From an uncultured Clostridia bacterium (GTDB lineage: Bacteria > Bacillota > Clostridia > Christensenellales > Borkfalkiaceae), in contig CALVRO010000006.1 of assembly GCA_944358655.1 (NCBI GenBank), positions 1 to 64,000 of the forward strand: a DNA stretch of 64,000 nucleotides, read 5' to 3'. Below the pieces are notes generated by a model that saw nothing but the letters and a program-made list of their open reading frames with translations, searched no databases and was not told the origin of the DNA. Numbering within the stretch: position 1 is the stretch's first letter; each line of letters starts with the position of its first letter. The position numbers and the translations under genes were made by a program. Positions 42,221 to 53,273 of this stretch are shown here, one piece after another.

Positions 42221-43007
42221 ATGACACTCGGACAAAAAATAAAAGATCTGCGCACGCAGAGGGGAATGACACAGGAACAGCTTACCGATGCAATATATGT
42301 TACGAGGGCGGCCATATCCAAATGGGAGACGGGCAAGGGCTATCCCGGGATAGACAGTCTGAAGCTGCTGGCCTAAGTTTTCGGCGTGACTATACCAGAC
42401 GGGAGTAATACGAACTCGCCCTTAAATGCGGCTTTTGTGCGCCTTGTCGTTCTTCCTCATTGCAATGCGAGTGGGCATTGCCGCTTCGTCATCGCGCCAA
42501 TTCATCCCAAAATACGCTATTTAAGGGTGCGCAGCAATTTAAAGCGGGCAGATCGTTTCAGATACAAGGCAAAGCCCGCAGGTAATAGCGACCCCTATTT
42601 CCAAGGGCTTTAACACAGTAGATGGGGCGATATGCCCGCTTTAAATCGGGTTCGTTTTATTCCCATCTGGTATAGACGAGCTCATCTCCGAGGACGACGT
42701 CAAGGCCAAGCGCGAGCTGGACAGAACCTTGAGCAACATCCTGTACGGCGCGGCAGTAATATTCCTATTGGGCGCCTTTGTGTTCGCCGCCCTTGTGTAC
42801 GCTCTCGGACAGCCACTCTACTATATCGGCGCGGCGGTGTGCGTGCTGCTGTACATGTCCTTTGCCTTCGCCACCAAGAACAGCTACGCGCGTATAGCCG
42901 GCAAGGCGGGCTTCGACCTCAAGCGCAGGACGGCGCGGATATTTGTAATTGTGCTCGTGGCGCTGATAATAATTTTCGGCGGACTCGACATTGCGGGAGT
43001 AATTTAA
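42221..43007 (+). pseudogene. XRE-type regulator with C-terminal membrane segments, broken by a nonsense codon and a MITE
   Basis: The ATG at 42221 (GGAG upstream) opens a clear helix-turn-helix (GMTQEQLTDAIYVTRAAISKWE). After 51 residues TAA (42374-42376) stops it, yet the frame continues as VFGVTI. A roughly 276-bp insert follows, and after it the frame resumes with DELISEDDVKAKRELDRTL and three membrane segments to the stop at 43007. Removing the insert restores V-T-I-D-E-L. The gene is thus doubly inactivated. Confidence 0.85.
42391..42674. mobile_element. MITE inserted in the XRE gene
   Basis: Terminal inverted repeats: left CCAGACGGGAGTAATACGAAC at 42395 onward; right reverse complement CCAGATGGGAATAAAACGAA from 42670. 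TATA flanks both sides (42391-42394, 42671-42674). The core is 276 bp and has no transposase. The duplication is TATA, or TA if the ends include TA as in IS630/Tc1-type elements. Confidence 0.85.
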
Positions 43008-43014
43008 AGCCCGC

Positions 43015-43060
43015 AAAAGCGCGGAGGGCGGCCCCGAAAGGGGCCGCCCTCCGCGCTTTT
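43015..43060 (+). terminator. Strong terminator after the XRE pseudogene
   Basis: Perfect 21-bp stem with a GAAA loop, ending in TTTT. Confidence 0.85.
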
Positions 43061-43218
43061 ATCTCCTCTCCCCGCCCGCACGGACAAAATTTTTTTAAAA
43101 AAATATGTGTCCGAAGAACAAAACCATTGTTTTAAACGGTGCGATCGGCGTTATATATCAATCGAAAGCACATTGACGACGGGCCGAGGCCGCAGGCCGG
43201 GCCCGAAAGGAGGCAACA

Positions 43219-45795
<2,577 letters not shown>

Positions 45796-45905
45796 AATAA
45801 TGCGCTCGCGGCGGCATATATGCCGCCCTACGGCGGGCGCGGCGCCCTGCAGGGCAGGGCGCCGCGCCGACAAAATTATATTTGGCCGCATCAAGGCCGC
45901 ATTTT

Positions 45906-45936
45906 AAAAGCCGCGCAGACTTTCCGCGCGGCTTTT
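45906..45936 (+). terminator. Terminator of clpB
   Basis: Stem AAAAGCCGCGC with a nine-base loop and a T4 tail, about 110 bases after the stop. Confidence 0.75.
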
Positions 45937-45937
45937 A

Positions 45938-46207
45938 ATGTTGAACGTTTCAAAATCGGCACTATACAGGTGGGAAAAATCGTATATCCCGCACGACGAA
46001 CAGTTGATTTTAAAATTAAATGCCGTTTTTGCGGAGGCTGAAAAGCGCCTCGACGGGCAGCGCCTATCGGAACACACCCGAAAAAGAGGCGGGCGCACTG
46101 CACCCGACGGACTGCTTGCCGCGCTCGTTCTTTTTATTGTTTTTGCCGCCATATGCGGCGCCGTACTGCTATTTTATCTTCTACAAATTTACCACTTCGT
46201 CAATTAA
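45938..46207 (+). pseudogene. 5'-truncated remnant of an XRE-membrane regulator
   Basis: An 89-residue frame, MLNVSKSALYRWEKSYIPHD then EQLILKLNAVFAEAEKRL, aligns with the second half of the helix-turn-helix in the intact gene 22 bases away (TSKSSLQRWEKTYLPDNDAV). It lacks the first helices of the DNA-binding domain, abuts a terminator and has no ribosome site. A C-terminal membrane segment is retained. Probably a decayed paralogue. Confidence 0.6.
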
Positions 46208-46233
46208 GGGGCGGCCATATGGCCGCCCCTTAA
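46204..46233. terminator. Perfect palindrome between convergent XRE genes
   Basis: A 30-bp perfect palindrome (TTAAGGGGCGGCCAT and its complement) overlaps both stop codons; likely a bidirectional terminator. Confidence 0.7.
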
Positions 46234-46595
46234 GCTGTTACGAGGAAGAAAATCATCATTACCGTCATGACAAGCATGGCGCCAAGCACCGAAAGACAGG
46301 CGATGAGCGCAACGTTTTTAAGACCCTTAAGTCCGAATTTTGCCTCGGCGCGCTCGTCGGGCGTCATGCCGTCGTCGGGCATCCGGGGCGCGGAGGCCGC
46401 GCGGACGAACGCTTCCCTGCTCATGCCCAAAACCTCGGCTATGCGGACGATGACGGCGTCGTTATCGGGAAGATATGTCTTTTCCCAGCGCTGAAGGGAG
46501 GATTTCGAGGTGTAAATAAGTTCGGCAAACGCTCGGTGAGAATATCCCCTCTCCTCCCGCATGCGCTTGAGGTATTTACCTTTTATTCTGCTCAT
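46230..46595 (-). CDS. XRE-family regulator with a C-terminal membrane segment
   Basis: A 121-aa protein: helix-turn-helix at about 1-60 (YLKRMREERGYSHRAFAELI then SKSSLQRWEKTYL) and a single hydrophobic span near 97-118. Membrane-tethered XRE regulators of this shape usually control a neighbouring operon. It is divergent from the three-gene operon at 46828. The promoter at 46602-46630 places its ATG at the mRNA 5' end. Confidence 0.85.
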   Translation of the reverse strand: MSRIKGKYLKRMREERGYSHRAFAELIYTSKSSLQRWEKTYLPDNDAVIVRIAEVLGMSREAFVRAASAPRMPDDGMTPDERAEAKFGLKGLKNVALIACLSVLGAMLVMTVMMIFFLVTA

Positions 46596-46601
46596 ATATC
46601 C

Positions 46602-46630
46602 ATTATATCATATCGACTTAAAATGTCGAA
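46602..46630 (-). promoter_or_regulatory. Promoter of the XRE gene, leaderless
   Basis: Minus strand TTCGAC (46630-46625), 17-bp spacer, TATAAT (46607-46602), six bases, then ATG at 46595. A TCGAC/GTCGA inverted repeat overlaps it. Confidence 0.65.
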
Positions 46631-46673
46631 ATGATTTTGCTTAAATTAACGAGATTTTCCCATTTATTTTAAG

Positions 46674-46733
46674 GCGGGACGGGTGCGGGACACAAATAAT
46701 GCCCGCCGCTGCGTTTCGGGACAAAAGCGGGAC
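46674..46733. repeat. Two helical-turn-spaced GCGGGAC pairs, operator candidates
   Basis: GCGGGAC at 46674-46680 and 46685-46691, then TCGGGAC at 46716-46722 and GCGGGAC at 46727-46733. Each pair is 11 bp apart and the pairs are 42 bp apart. They lie just upstream of the promoter at 46754-46782. Confidence 0.65.
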
Positions 46734-46753
46734 AGTAAAATCCCCCCTTAGCG

Positions 46754-46782
46754 TTGACAATGTTTGGGTAAAATGCTAAATT
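46754..46782 (+). promoter_or_regulatory. Promoter of the three-gene membrane operon
   Basis: TTGACA (46754-46759), 17-bp spacer, TAAATT (46777-46782). Confidence 0.6.
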
Positions 46783-46827
46783 TATATCGGACGGCGAGGA
46801 TGCCGCCAAAATTTGAAGGAGGAAATC

Positions 46828-47154
46828 ATGAACGCCAAGCCAAAATCAAAGCTGTCGGCAAAGAGCAAACTGATAGTTATAAACGCCCTGCTGCTGACAA
46901 TATTCTGCCTTGTGTATCTCGTGCTCTATTTAGGCACTCTATCCGACGCAAACACGATGCCTGCCAAAGTGTACATTCTGCTCTTTCTCTCCATAGCGGA
47001 ATGGCTGATATGTATTCAGGTAATGTTTACTCTGCTTACGGCAAGCGTATATTACATAAGCAGGATAGCAAAATCGGTAAAAAAACGCACCGACATTCAG
47101 CGGTCGCTGATACAAAAGTTCCGCTCTGCGGAGGGAGGCAGGCATGAAGAATAA
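46828..47154 (+). CDS. Small two-TM membrane protein, unrecognised
   Basis: A 108-aa protein starting MNAKPKSKLSAKSKLIVIN, with hydrophobic segments at about 18-38 and 48-75 and a basic cytosolic tail. It resembles the third gene of the operon (KLSKRAKLYIANL). AAGGAGG at 46816-46822 sets the start. It overlaps the next gene by 11 bases. No known family recognised. Confidence 0.75.
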   Translation: MNAKPKSKLSAKSKLIVINALLLTIFCLVYLVLYLGTLSDANTMPAKVYILLFLSIAEWLICIQVMFTLLTASVYYISRIAKSVKKRTDIQRSLIQKFRSAEGGRHEE

Positions 47155-47980
47155 GGCGGTGCAGATAATTTCAATAATAATTGCGGCGGCGGTATTTATA
47201 TTTACCGTTGTGATGGTGGCCCTTGCAGGCGTGCCGCTGTACGCCGACGGCGTACAGACGCCCGAACCATACATTGAAAGCGGGATATTCGCCGACGAAC
47301 GGGAGTACCGGCAGTATTGCAGCGAAAAGAATGACCCCTCGCGCGCCGAGCTGCCGACAGACGAAACATATCTGTTCGGCGCCACAAAAAAGGTTTGGAC
47401 TTACTCCGAGGGAAATATTTTTGGTCTTGAGTCGTACAGCTGTATTTTGCCCGAGGACGGAATAACCCAAAGCAGCGTGTCGCTGACGATAGACATAGCC
47501 GCCTCGCTCGACAAAACGACGGGAAGATATACTTTTGTGGCGAATATAGGCCGATATACGCCCGAAGGCGCCGACCCGTGGCCGCACGAGGGCAACGACG
47601 ACTTTATTGCCCTGCTCATTCCCCACATGGGAACTTCAGGCATGAAGTACGACATTTCGGGACAATATCCCGACGGCGGCAATCTGATCTGTTCCAAAAT
47701 AATGTATAGCTCATCGGCAGGCATAATATGGAGAATAACCGAACGGAACGCTTCGGGATATGTAAATAACATATCGGCAACGCTTTCATTTATTGCGGAT
47801 GATCCCGACCATGAACTGTCGGAAATAAAGCTTGTATATCTGCACGCCTACGGCAGCGACGATACTTACCCGAGCTTTGATTACATTGACGCATATCGGA
47901 TACCCGACATACATGTAAGCGGAAACACTAAATATTGGAGGCTGGAAGTTACAGCAAGTTCAAAAGGAGACATATCATGA
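47144..47980 (+). CDS. Membrane-anchored extracellular protein, unrecognised
   Basis: A 278-aa protein with one N-terminal membrane anchor or signal (about residues 7-29), then a soluble, beta-rich domain with many aromatic and acidic residues (for example WPHEGNDDFIALLIPHMG). No motif recognised. It overlaps both neighbours and is probably displayed outside the membrane, flanked by two related small membrane proteins. Confidence 0.75.
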   Translation: MKNKAVQIISIIIAAAVFIFTVVMVALAGVPLYADGVQTPEPYIESGIFADEREYRQYCSEKNDPSRAELPTDETYLFGATKKVWTYSEGNIFGLESYSCILPEDGITQSSVSLTIDIAASLDKTTGRYTFVANIGRYTPEGADPWPHEGNDDFIALLIPHMGTSGMKYDISGQYPDGGNLICSKIMYSSSAGIIWRITERNASGYVNNISATLSFIADDPDHELSEIKLVYLHAYGSDDTYPSFDYIDAYRIPDIHVSGNTKYWRLEVTASSKGDIS

Positions 47981-48243
47981 AGAATAAAAACAACGCGCAT
48001 AAGCTTTCAAAGAGAGCAAAACTTTACATTGCCAACTTAGCCGCCTTGGCGGCGGTGATCATGTTCACTATAATACAGGCCTTTGCCTTCGGTTCGGCAG
48101 ACCTGCTTGTGGCGCTGACGGCAATATTCGTATTTGTGCTCCTCAGCCTTGTTGTTTACTTTCTTTCGATAATCGCCGACGCCCTCGACGAGCGCAACAA
48201 GCTGATAGACGAATACTCGGAAGAAGAAAGCAAAATCGGGTAA
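47977..48243 (+). CDS. Small two-TM membrane protein, paralogue of the first gene of the operon
   Basis: An 88-aa protein, MKNKNNAHKLSKRAKLYIAN, with hydrophobic segments at about 17-36 and 42-65 and an acidic tail. The ATGA overlap with the preceding stop shows coupling. The N-terminal KLS(A)K-x-KL pattern matches the 46828 product, so the operon has a paralogue-secreted-paralogue layout. Confidence 0.75.
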   Translation: MKNKNNAHKLSKRAKLYIANLAALAAVIMFTIIQAFAFGSADLLVALTAIFVFVLLSLVVYFLSIIADALDERNKLIDEYSEEESKIG

Positions 48244-48259
48244 ACCCTGCGCACAGCCT

Positions 48260-48550
48260 CCTCCCTACTCCCTTGTCATGCCGAGCAGCGCGCCTCGTCG
48301 CCGCAAGGCTAATTTCGCAGCAAGCCAAGCAAACTTTGCTTGTTTGCTCTATAGCCTGCGGCTCCTCTTTCGCGCAAAAGCCACGGTTTTGCGCGAGAAC
48401 AAGGTAAAGATATGCCGAAATGACAGGCTCTACCCGAGAAGGGGGCGCGCATCCATACCCACCCCATTGTCATGCCGAGCAGCGCGCCATAAATGTTGGA
48501 GTAAAACCGAGCATGTGCGCGCGTTGCGAGGCATCTCTCCGCGCCGATGC
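48260..48550. repeat. Dispersed composite repeat, locus 4
   Basis: Contains the 27-bp near-palindrome (48370-48396), two TTGTCATGCCGAGCAGCGCG copies (near 48273 and 48471), and a hairpin with the AAGCAAACTTTGCTT core. It matches locus 3 in order and orientation. No gene seen. Confidence 0.7.
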
Positions 48551-48555
48551 ATAAA

Positions 48556-48584
48556 GCCGCCTCCCCCGCTGCGGGGGAGGCGGC
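48556..48584 (-). terminator. Terminator of the SDR gene
   Basis: Perfect 14-bp stem GCCGCCTCCCCCGC with a one-base spacer, 43 bases past the stop on the minus strand. Confidence 0.65.
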
Positions 48585-48627
48585 AGATATACGTTATATG
48601 ATTTTTGGAAAGATACGCGCCCGGATT

Positions 48628-49425
48628 TTACGGCTGTTTGCCGATATAGGCGAGTATGCCGCCGTCGACGTAGAGTATGTGGCCGTTGACGGCGTTGGAG
48701 GCGTCGGAGGCGAGGAATACGGCGGGGCCTGCAAGTTCGTCGGCTTCGAGCCAGCGGCCCGCGGGGGTCTTGGCGCAGATGAAGGAATCGAAGGGATGGC
48801 GCGAGCCGTCGGGCTGACGTTCGCGCAGGGGCGCCGTCTGAGGGGTGGCGATATAGCCCGGGCCTATGCCGTTGCACTGAATGTTGTAGCCGCCGTACTC
48901 CGAGCAGATATTGCGGGTGAGCATCTTTAAGCCGCCCTTGGCCGCCGCGTAGGCCGAAACGGTTTCGCGGCCGAGCTCACTCATCATCGAGCAGATATTT
49001 ATTATTTTGCCGTGGCCCTTTTTGATCATTGCGGGAATGACGGCCTTGGCGCAGATGAAGGGCGCGTTGAGGTCGACGTCGATGACCTGTCTGAATTCGG
49101 CGGCGGACATCTCGGTCATGGGTATCCTCTTGATTATGCCTGCGTTGTTGACCAGAATGTCGATAACGCCCACCTCCTTCTCTATTTGGGCGACCATGGC
49201 CTGAACGGCGGGCTCGTCGCAGACGTTGCATACATAGCCGTAGGCCTTGATGCCGTCGGCCTTGTAGGAGGCGAGGCCCTTTTCAACAAGTTCGGGTTTG
49301 ATGTCGCAGAAGGTTATGGTGGCGCCCGCAGCGGCCAGGCCCTTGGCTATGGCGTAACCTATGCCGTAAGTGCCGCCCGTGACTAAGGCTATTTTGCCGT
49401 CCAACCTGAAGTCTTGCATGTTCAT
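48628..49425 (-). CDS. SDR oxidoreductase, gluconate 5-dehydrogenase/KduD-like
   Basis: A 265-aa classical short-chain dehydrogenase. It has the NAD(P) motif TGGTYGIGYAIAKGL, NNAGI, the catalytic Ser in ICSMMSELG and YxxxK in SAYAAAKGG. The C-terminal PxGxIxTPQTAPLRE segment is typical of gluconate 5-dehydrogenase and 2-deoxy-D-gluconate 3-dehydrogenase (KduD). Probably part of sugar-acid catabolism, but no other such genes are adjacent. GGAG precedes the start; the promoter (TTGTAT, 17 bp, TATAAT) is upstream on the minus strand. Confidence 0.87.
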   Translation of the reverse strand: MNMQDFRLDGKIALVTGGTYGIGYAIAKGLAAAGATITFCDIKPELVEKGLASYKADGIKAYGYVCNVCDEPAVQAMVAQIEKEVGVIDILVNNAGIIKRIPMTEMSAAEFRQVIDVDLNAPFICAKAVIPAMIKKGHGKIINICSMMSELGRETVSAYAAAKGGLKMLTRNICSEYGGYNIQCNGIGPGYIATPQTAPLRERQPDGSRHPFDSFICAKTPAGRWLEADELAGPAVFLASDASNAVNGHILYVDGGILAYIGKQP

Positions 49426-49525
49426 GTGTGATATCTCCTTAAGAAAAAAATGTTAATGGCTTTCCATTGCGGATAGATTATAACACATTTGGCCGCAAAA
49501 TACAATAGCGGACGGCAAATAATTT

Positions 49526-50569
49526 TCAATTATTTTTTAATTTTTGCGCGAAATAGTCTGCGTTGGCCAGTGCGACCTTGCTTTGGGGGCGGGCAGCGAG
49601 GGCGCGCCCGTTCCACCGTATGCCCGAGGCGTAGTCGCCCCGCCTGTCGCACACGGCGGCCATGCCGAGGGCGGGGACATAGGAGGAGTATTCCTCCTCC
49701 ACAAAAGCTCCGCTGCCGATATCCTCGCCGTCGAAGGCGCGCGTGTACCAGTACTCGGCCTCGGCAAGGGCGCCCGACTTTAAAAAGTGCGAGGCAAGCA
49801 GGCAGCAGTCGCGCGGGCGGGGGCGCGAATATACAAAGGCGCGGACGAGGGCGGCGAGCGCCCCGTCCTCATCCCCCTCGGCCATGCGGCAAAAGTAAAG
49901 CACGCGGCAGGCCTCGGCCTTGTTTACGGCCCAGCCGCCTCCCGCCAGAAAGCTTTGCAGAACGGATACGGCCTGCGAGTACATTTTGCAGTAGTACAGC
50001 TCGCGCCCGTAGTAGAACAGGTGGCGTTCGTCGAGGCATACTCCGCGGGCGATCGCCTTCTGATAGATGAAGAGATTGCGGGTGGGGTCGGCCGCCCTCT
50101 CCTTTTTATGAACTATTTTTGCGGGCGAATACACCACCCTTCCGCGCGGGACTACGGCCTCGTGCACAACGCCCTGCCACACAAAACCCATGGCGCGGCG
50201 GAATATGCGCTCGCGCACATAGGCGACGCCCCCGCCCGAGTAGACGAGCATGGCGACATCGAAGGGCGGGCCCTCAACGAGGGCGCGCACGGCGGCGATA
50301 TCGGCCTCCTCCACCACGTCGTCGGCGTCCAGCCACATGACGTACTCGCCCGAGGCGAGCGAAAAGGAGAAGTTGCGTGCGGCCGAAAAGTCGTCGCGCC
50401 ACTTAAAGAAGGACACCTTGGCGCCCAGCGAGCGGGCGATATCGGCGGTGCCGTCCGAAGAGCCCGTATCGACGACGACCACCTCGTCGGCGAGTTTTAG
50501 GGCGCACCCCACGCTGCGGGCTATTACGGCGGCCTCGTCCCTGACTATCATACATACCGAAAGCAGCAT
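49526..50569 (-). CDS. Family 2 glycosyltransferase with C-terminal repeat region
   Basis: A 347-aa GT-A glycosyltransferase (MLLSVCMIVRDEAAVIARS, DTGSSDGTADIA, WLDADDVVEE). The C-terminal half has TPR-like helices. Such enzymes modify surface glycans or glycoproteins. It stands alone; the acceptor is unknown. A TATAAT lies five bases before the ATG, but no matching -35 is seen. Confidence 0.85.
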   Translation of the reverse strand: MLLSVCMIVRDEAAVIARSVGCALKLADEVVVVDTGSSDGTADIARSLGAKVSFFKWRDDFSAARNFSFSLASGEYVMWLDADDVVEEADIAAVRALVEGPPFDVAMLVYSGGGVAYVRERIFRRAMGFVWQGVVHEAVVPRGRVVYSPAKIVHKKERAADPTRNLFIYQKAIARGVCLDERHLFYYGRELYYCKMYSQAVSVLQSFLAGGGWAVNKAEACRVLYFCRMAEGDEDGALAALVRAFVYSRPRPRDCCLLASHFLKSGALAEAEYWYTRAFDGEDIGSGAFVEEEYSSYVPALGMAAVCDRRGDYASGIRWNGRALAARPQSKVALANADYFAQKLKNN

Positions 50570-50642
50570 ACCATATTATATGCGGGGCGGCGCCGTACGG
50601 CGCCGCCCCGCGGCCCGAGAGGGATAATTTGCAGGCATAAAA

Positions 50643-50666
50643 AAGGGAGCCCGCGCGGGCTCCCTT
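50643..50666 (-). terminator. Terminator of the cdaA-lysC operon
   Basis: Perfect 12-bp palindrome AAGGGAGCCCGC with a T6 run on the minus strand, directly after lysC. Confidence 0.85.
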
Positions 50667-50676
50667 AAGGCGTTAT

Positions 50677-52002
50677 TTAATTGCTTCCGAAAAATTCGCG
50701 GTAGACGGCGGATATGCATTTTTCCATATCCTCGTCCTTGACGCCGACGATTATGTTGAGCTCGGACGAGCCCTGATCGATCATCTTTACGTTTATGCCC
50801 GCCTCGGCGAGGGCCTTAAAGAGGCGCGCCGAAGTGCCCACCGACGACGACATGCCGTGGCCAACGGTGGCGACGAGGGCGATATTTTCGCTGACGCGCA
50901 TGAAGTCGGGCTCGACTTCGGCCTTGATGCTCTCGAGGATCTGCTCGAGCGTGAAGTTGTCGAGATGGGCGCTTTCCACCACCACCGACATGGTGTCGAT
51001 GCCCGAGGGTATGTGCTCGACGGAGATGGAGAACCTTTCGAGCACGGACAGCACCTTGCGCACGAAGCCGACTTCGGAATTCATGTGCGACTTTTCTATG
51101 AAGATTACCGTGAAGTGCTTTTTGCCGGCTATGCCCGTCACCACGTTGCCGCTCGGCTTATACTGCGCTATGGGCAGGATATATGTACCCTCGTCCTCGG
51201 GGCGGAAGGTGTTTTTGATGAGTATGGGTATGTTGGCCCTGCGGACGGGGAAGATGCTTTCGGAGTGCAGCACGTTGGCGCCCATGTAGGAGAGCTCGCG
51301 CAGTTCCTTGTAGGAGAGCGCCTTTATGCGCCTTGGGCTGTCGACTATGCGGGGGTCGCAGGCGAGCACGCCCGAAACGTCAGTCCAGTTTTCGTAGAGG
51401 CTGGCGCCGACTGCGCGGGCGACTATGGCGCCCGAAATGTCCGAACCGCCGCGCGAGAAGGTCTTTATTTTTCCGTCGGCACCCGTGCCGTAGAAGCCCG
51501 GGAACACGGCGAGGGAGCACCCCTTTACGGCCGCCGCTATGGCGGCGTAGCTGCGCTTGTCGTCGAAGGCGCCGTTTTCGTCGAAGAACACCACGTCGGC
51601 GGCGTCGATAAACTGCGCGCCGAGCAGGCGGGCCATTACCACGCCCGCAAGATATTCCCCGCGCGAGGCGGTGAACTCCTCGCTCTTCTCCTCGTCTATG
51701 CGGCGCTCGGTGTCGTCGAGCACGGCCGAGATGTCGAAGTCGAGCCCCAGCTCTTTAACTATGCTTTCGAAGCGCCTGCGCACCTCGGCAAAGGCGCCCG
51801 CACAGCTGCCTTCGGCCTTCAGGCGGGCGTGGCAGTCGTATAAGAGGTCGGTCACCTTGTTGTCGCCCGAAAAGCGCTTGCCGGGCGCCGACACCACCAC
51901 AAACTGTCGGGAGGGGTCGCTCTGGATGATTTTTGCGACTTTGGTCATTGTGTGGCCGTCCGCCATGGACGTGCCGCCGAATTTACAAACTTTTAATGCC
52001 AT
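50677..52002 (-). CDS. lysC: Aspartate kinase
   Basis: A 441-aa monofunctional aspartokinase: VCKFGGTSMADG (kinase start), GGSDISGAIVAR and WTDVSGVLACDPR, then two ACT domains (FTVIFIEKSHMNSEVGF and ALVATVGHGMSS). It phosphorylates aspartate at the head of the lysine, threonine and methionine pathway; the ACT domains imply feedback control. No riboswitch fits in the 40-base gap to the upstream DUF1015 gene. Confidence 0.95.
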   Translation of the reverse strand: MALKVCKFGGTSMADGHTMTKVAKIIQSDPSRQFVVVSAPGKRFSGDNKVTDLLYDCHARLKAEGSCAGAFAEVRRRFESIVKELGLDFDISAVLDDTERRIDEEKSEEFTASRGEYLAGVVMARLLGAQFIDAADVVFFDENGAFDDKRSYAAIAAAVKGCSLAVFPGFYGTGADGKIKTFSRGGSDISGAIVARAVGASLYENWTDVSGVLACDPRIVDSPRRIKALSYKELRELSYMGANVLHSESIFPVRRANIPILIKNTFRPEDEGTYILPIAQYKPSGNVVTGIAGKKHFTVIFIEKSHMNSEVGFVRKVLSVLERFSISVEHIPSGIDTMSVVVESAHLDNFTLEQILESIKAEVEPDFMRVSENIALVATVGHGMSSSVGTSARLFKALAEAGINVKMIDQGSSELNIIVGVKDEDMEKCISAVYREFFGSN

Positions 52003-52042
52003 AAATAAATTTTTCCGTGCGGGCCCCTTGATCTGCGGCCCG

Positions 52043-53239
52043 TTATTTTATTGCCTTGGCCTCGACGTAGTACCTCTTTTCGTTGGCTTCGCCGAGGGAG
52101 AAAGTTTTGCGGGGCAGGTTGCCGTCCTCGGCAACGTAGCCGAAGAGCAGGCTCCTGTCGATGGCGGGCAGCTTTACGCCCACCCCGCACGACGAGAGGG
52201 ACAGCAGCTGTTCGTCGCCGTGGATATAGTCCACCTCGCCGCCGTTTTCGGCGATGAAGGAAGCTATATATTCGTCGAGGACGCGGATGGCCGAAGGCAC
52301 TTCGGCGGGAATGTGCACGGCGCCCCTCTTGCCTCCGACGAAAACGGTCGCCTTTCCTTCGCCGCCTATGGCCTGAAGGCCCTTTATGAAGCGGTCGGGC
52401 GAGTCGGTCTTTACAAAGCGGTGTATGGGCTCGAAGTTGAGAGCCTTGTCGTGTATGTTTACGGCCTCGACGAGGGCGAAGCGGGCGGGGTGGCTCTCCC
52501 TCTCGGCGAGGGTGAGACCCTGCTTTACGTTTTCCCAGCACGTCTTGGCGGCCGCCAGCGAGTGGTTGCCGTCGCCCACCACGAAGAGCAGACGGGCGGG
52601 ACAGTTTCCGCCGAGCCTGCAGCCGCAGGGATCGGCCAGCGAATAGAAGGCGGGAATGACCTCCTCGGGGTCGGTTATCCTTGTGCCCTTGACGTGGCCG
52701 CCGCCCATGTTGAGGTCGAAGTCGTACAGCACCTCGCCCCTCTCAACTACGGAGAGCACGGCGTTTTGGGGATCGTCGTACAACAGCATTATATGAGGCA
52801 GCTCTATGGGGGCGTTCTCCCTTATCTGTACGCGGGGAGGTATGCGCTCGGCAATGGTCTCCTCGGTGGAGCGGACGGGAGTTAAGGCGCCCCTTTCGAA
52901 GGAGTAGTCCTCGAGGTCTATCGCCAGCATTATGCCCGTGCGCGTGCCCGACTGCGTGGTGCGCTCGACGAGCACGAGCCCGTCGACGGGGGCGAACAGG
53001 CCGCCTTCAAGGTAGGAATACATTGTTTCGTTGATGCGGCCTATGCGCTCCTCGGCGTTGTGCCCGAGGAATATTTCGGGGTAGATGAGGTTGAGGGCCG
53101 AAGGCTTGTCGCCGACAAAGGCCTTTAAATTGCGCCAGTATTCGCCGTCGGAGGTGAACTGGTCGCAGGCGATTACCGCCCATGCCGACATGTCGGCCAC
53201 CTTGGGCAGAAGTATGCGGGGTATGGTGATGGTGTTCAT
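52043..53239 (-). CDS. DUF1015 family protein
   Basis: A 398-aa protein of DUF1015. Diagnostic segments are PRILLPKVADMSAWAVIACDQFTSD, VVGDGNHSLAAAKTCWE and a C-terminal half with many conserved acidic residues. Members occur near serine and amino-acid synthesis genes but the reaction is not established. Here it stands between the CdaR-like stub and lysC, in one likely transcript. AAGGAGG precedes the ATG. Confidence 0.9.
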   Translation of the reverse strand: MNTITIPRILLPKVADMSAWAVIACDQFTSDGEYWRNLKAFVGDKPSALNLIYPEIFLGHNAEERIGRINETMYSYLEGGLFAPVDGLVLVERTTQSGTRTGIMLAIDLEDYSFERGALTPVRSTEETIAERIPPRVQIRENAPIELPHIMLLYDDPQNAVLSVVERGEVLYDFDLNMGGGHVKGTRITDPEEVIPAFYSLADPCGCRLGGNCPARLLFVVGDGNHSLAAAKTCWENVKQGLTLAERESHPARFALVEAVNIHDKALNFEPIHRFVKTDSPDRFIKGLQAIGGEGKATVFVGGKRGAVHIPAEVPSAIRVLDEYIASFIAENGGEVDYIHGDEQLLSLSSCGVGVKLPAIDRSLLFGYVAEDGNLPRKTFSLGEANEKRYYVEAKAIK

Positions 53240-53273
53240 GCAATTTTCCTCCTTAAGTTTGGCCGCGCGGCCC

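Noticed and set aside
42201..42700. Possible intact small XRE gene (51 codons) instead of a pseudogene
   Set aside because: The reading frame continues past TAA with the normal family sequence and resumes after the MITE, so decay explains it better.
43081..43218. CIRCE or CtsR heat-shock operator upstream of clpB
   Set aside because: Neither the TTAGCACTC-N9-GAGTGCTAA nor the GGTCAAA heptad repeat is present; only an AT-rich CGGACA/TGTCCG palindrome is seen, of unknown meaning.
50575..50580. TATAAT five bases before the glycosyltransferase ATG as another leaderless promoter
   Set aside because: The DNA 17 bp upstream is part of a GC-rich palindrome with no -35 resemblance.
52003..52042. Lysine riboswitch or T-box in front of aspartate kinase
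   Set aside because: Only 40 bases separate the genes, too short for either.
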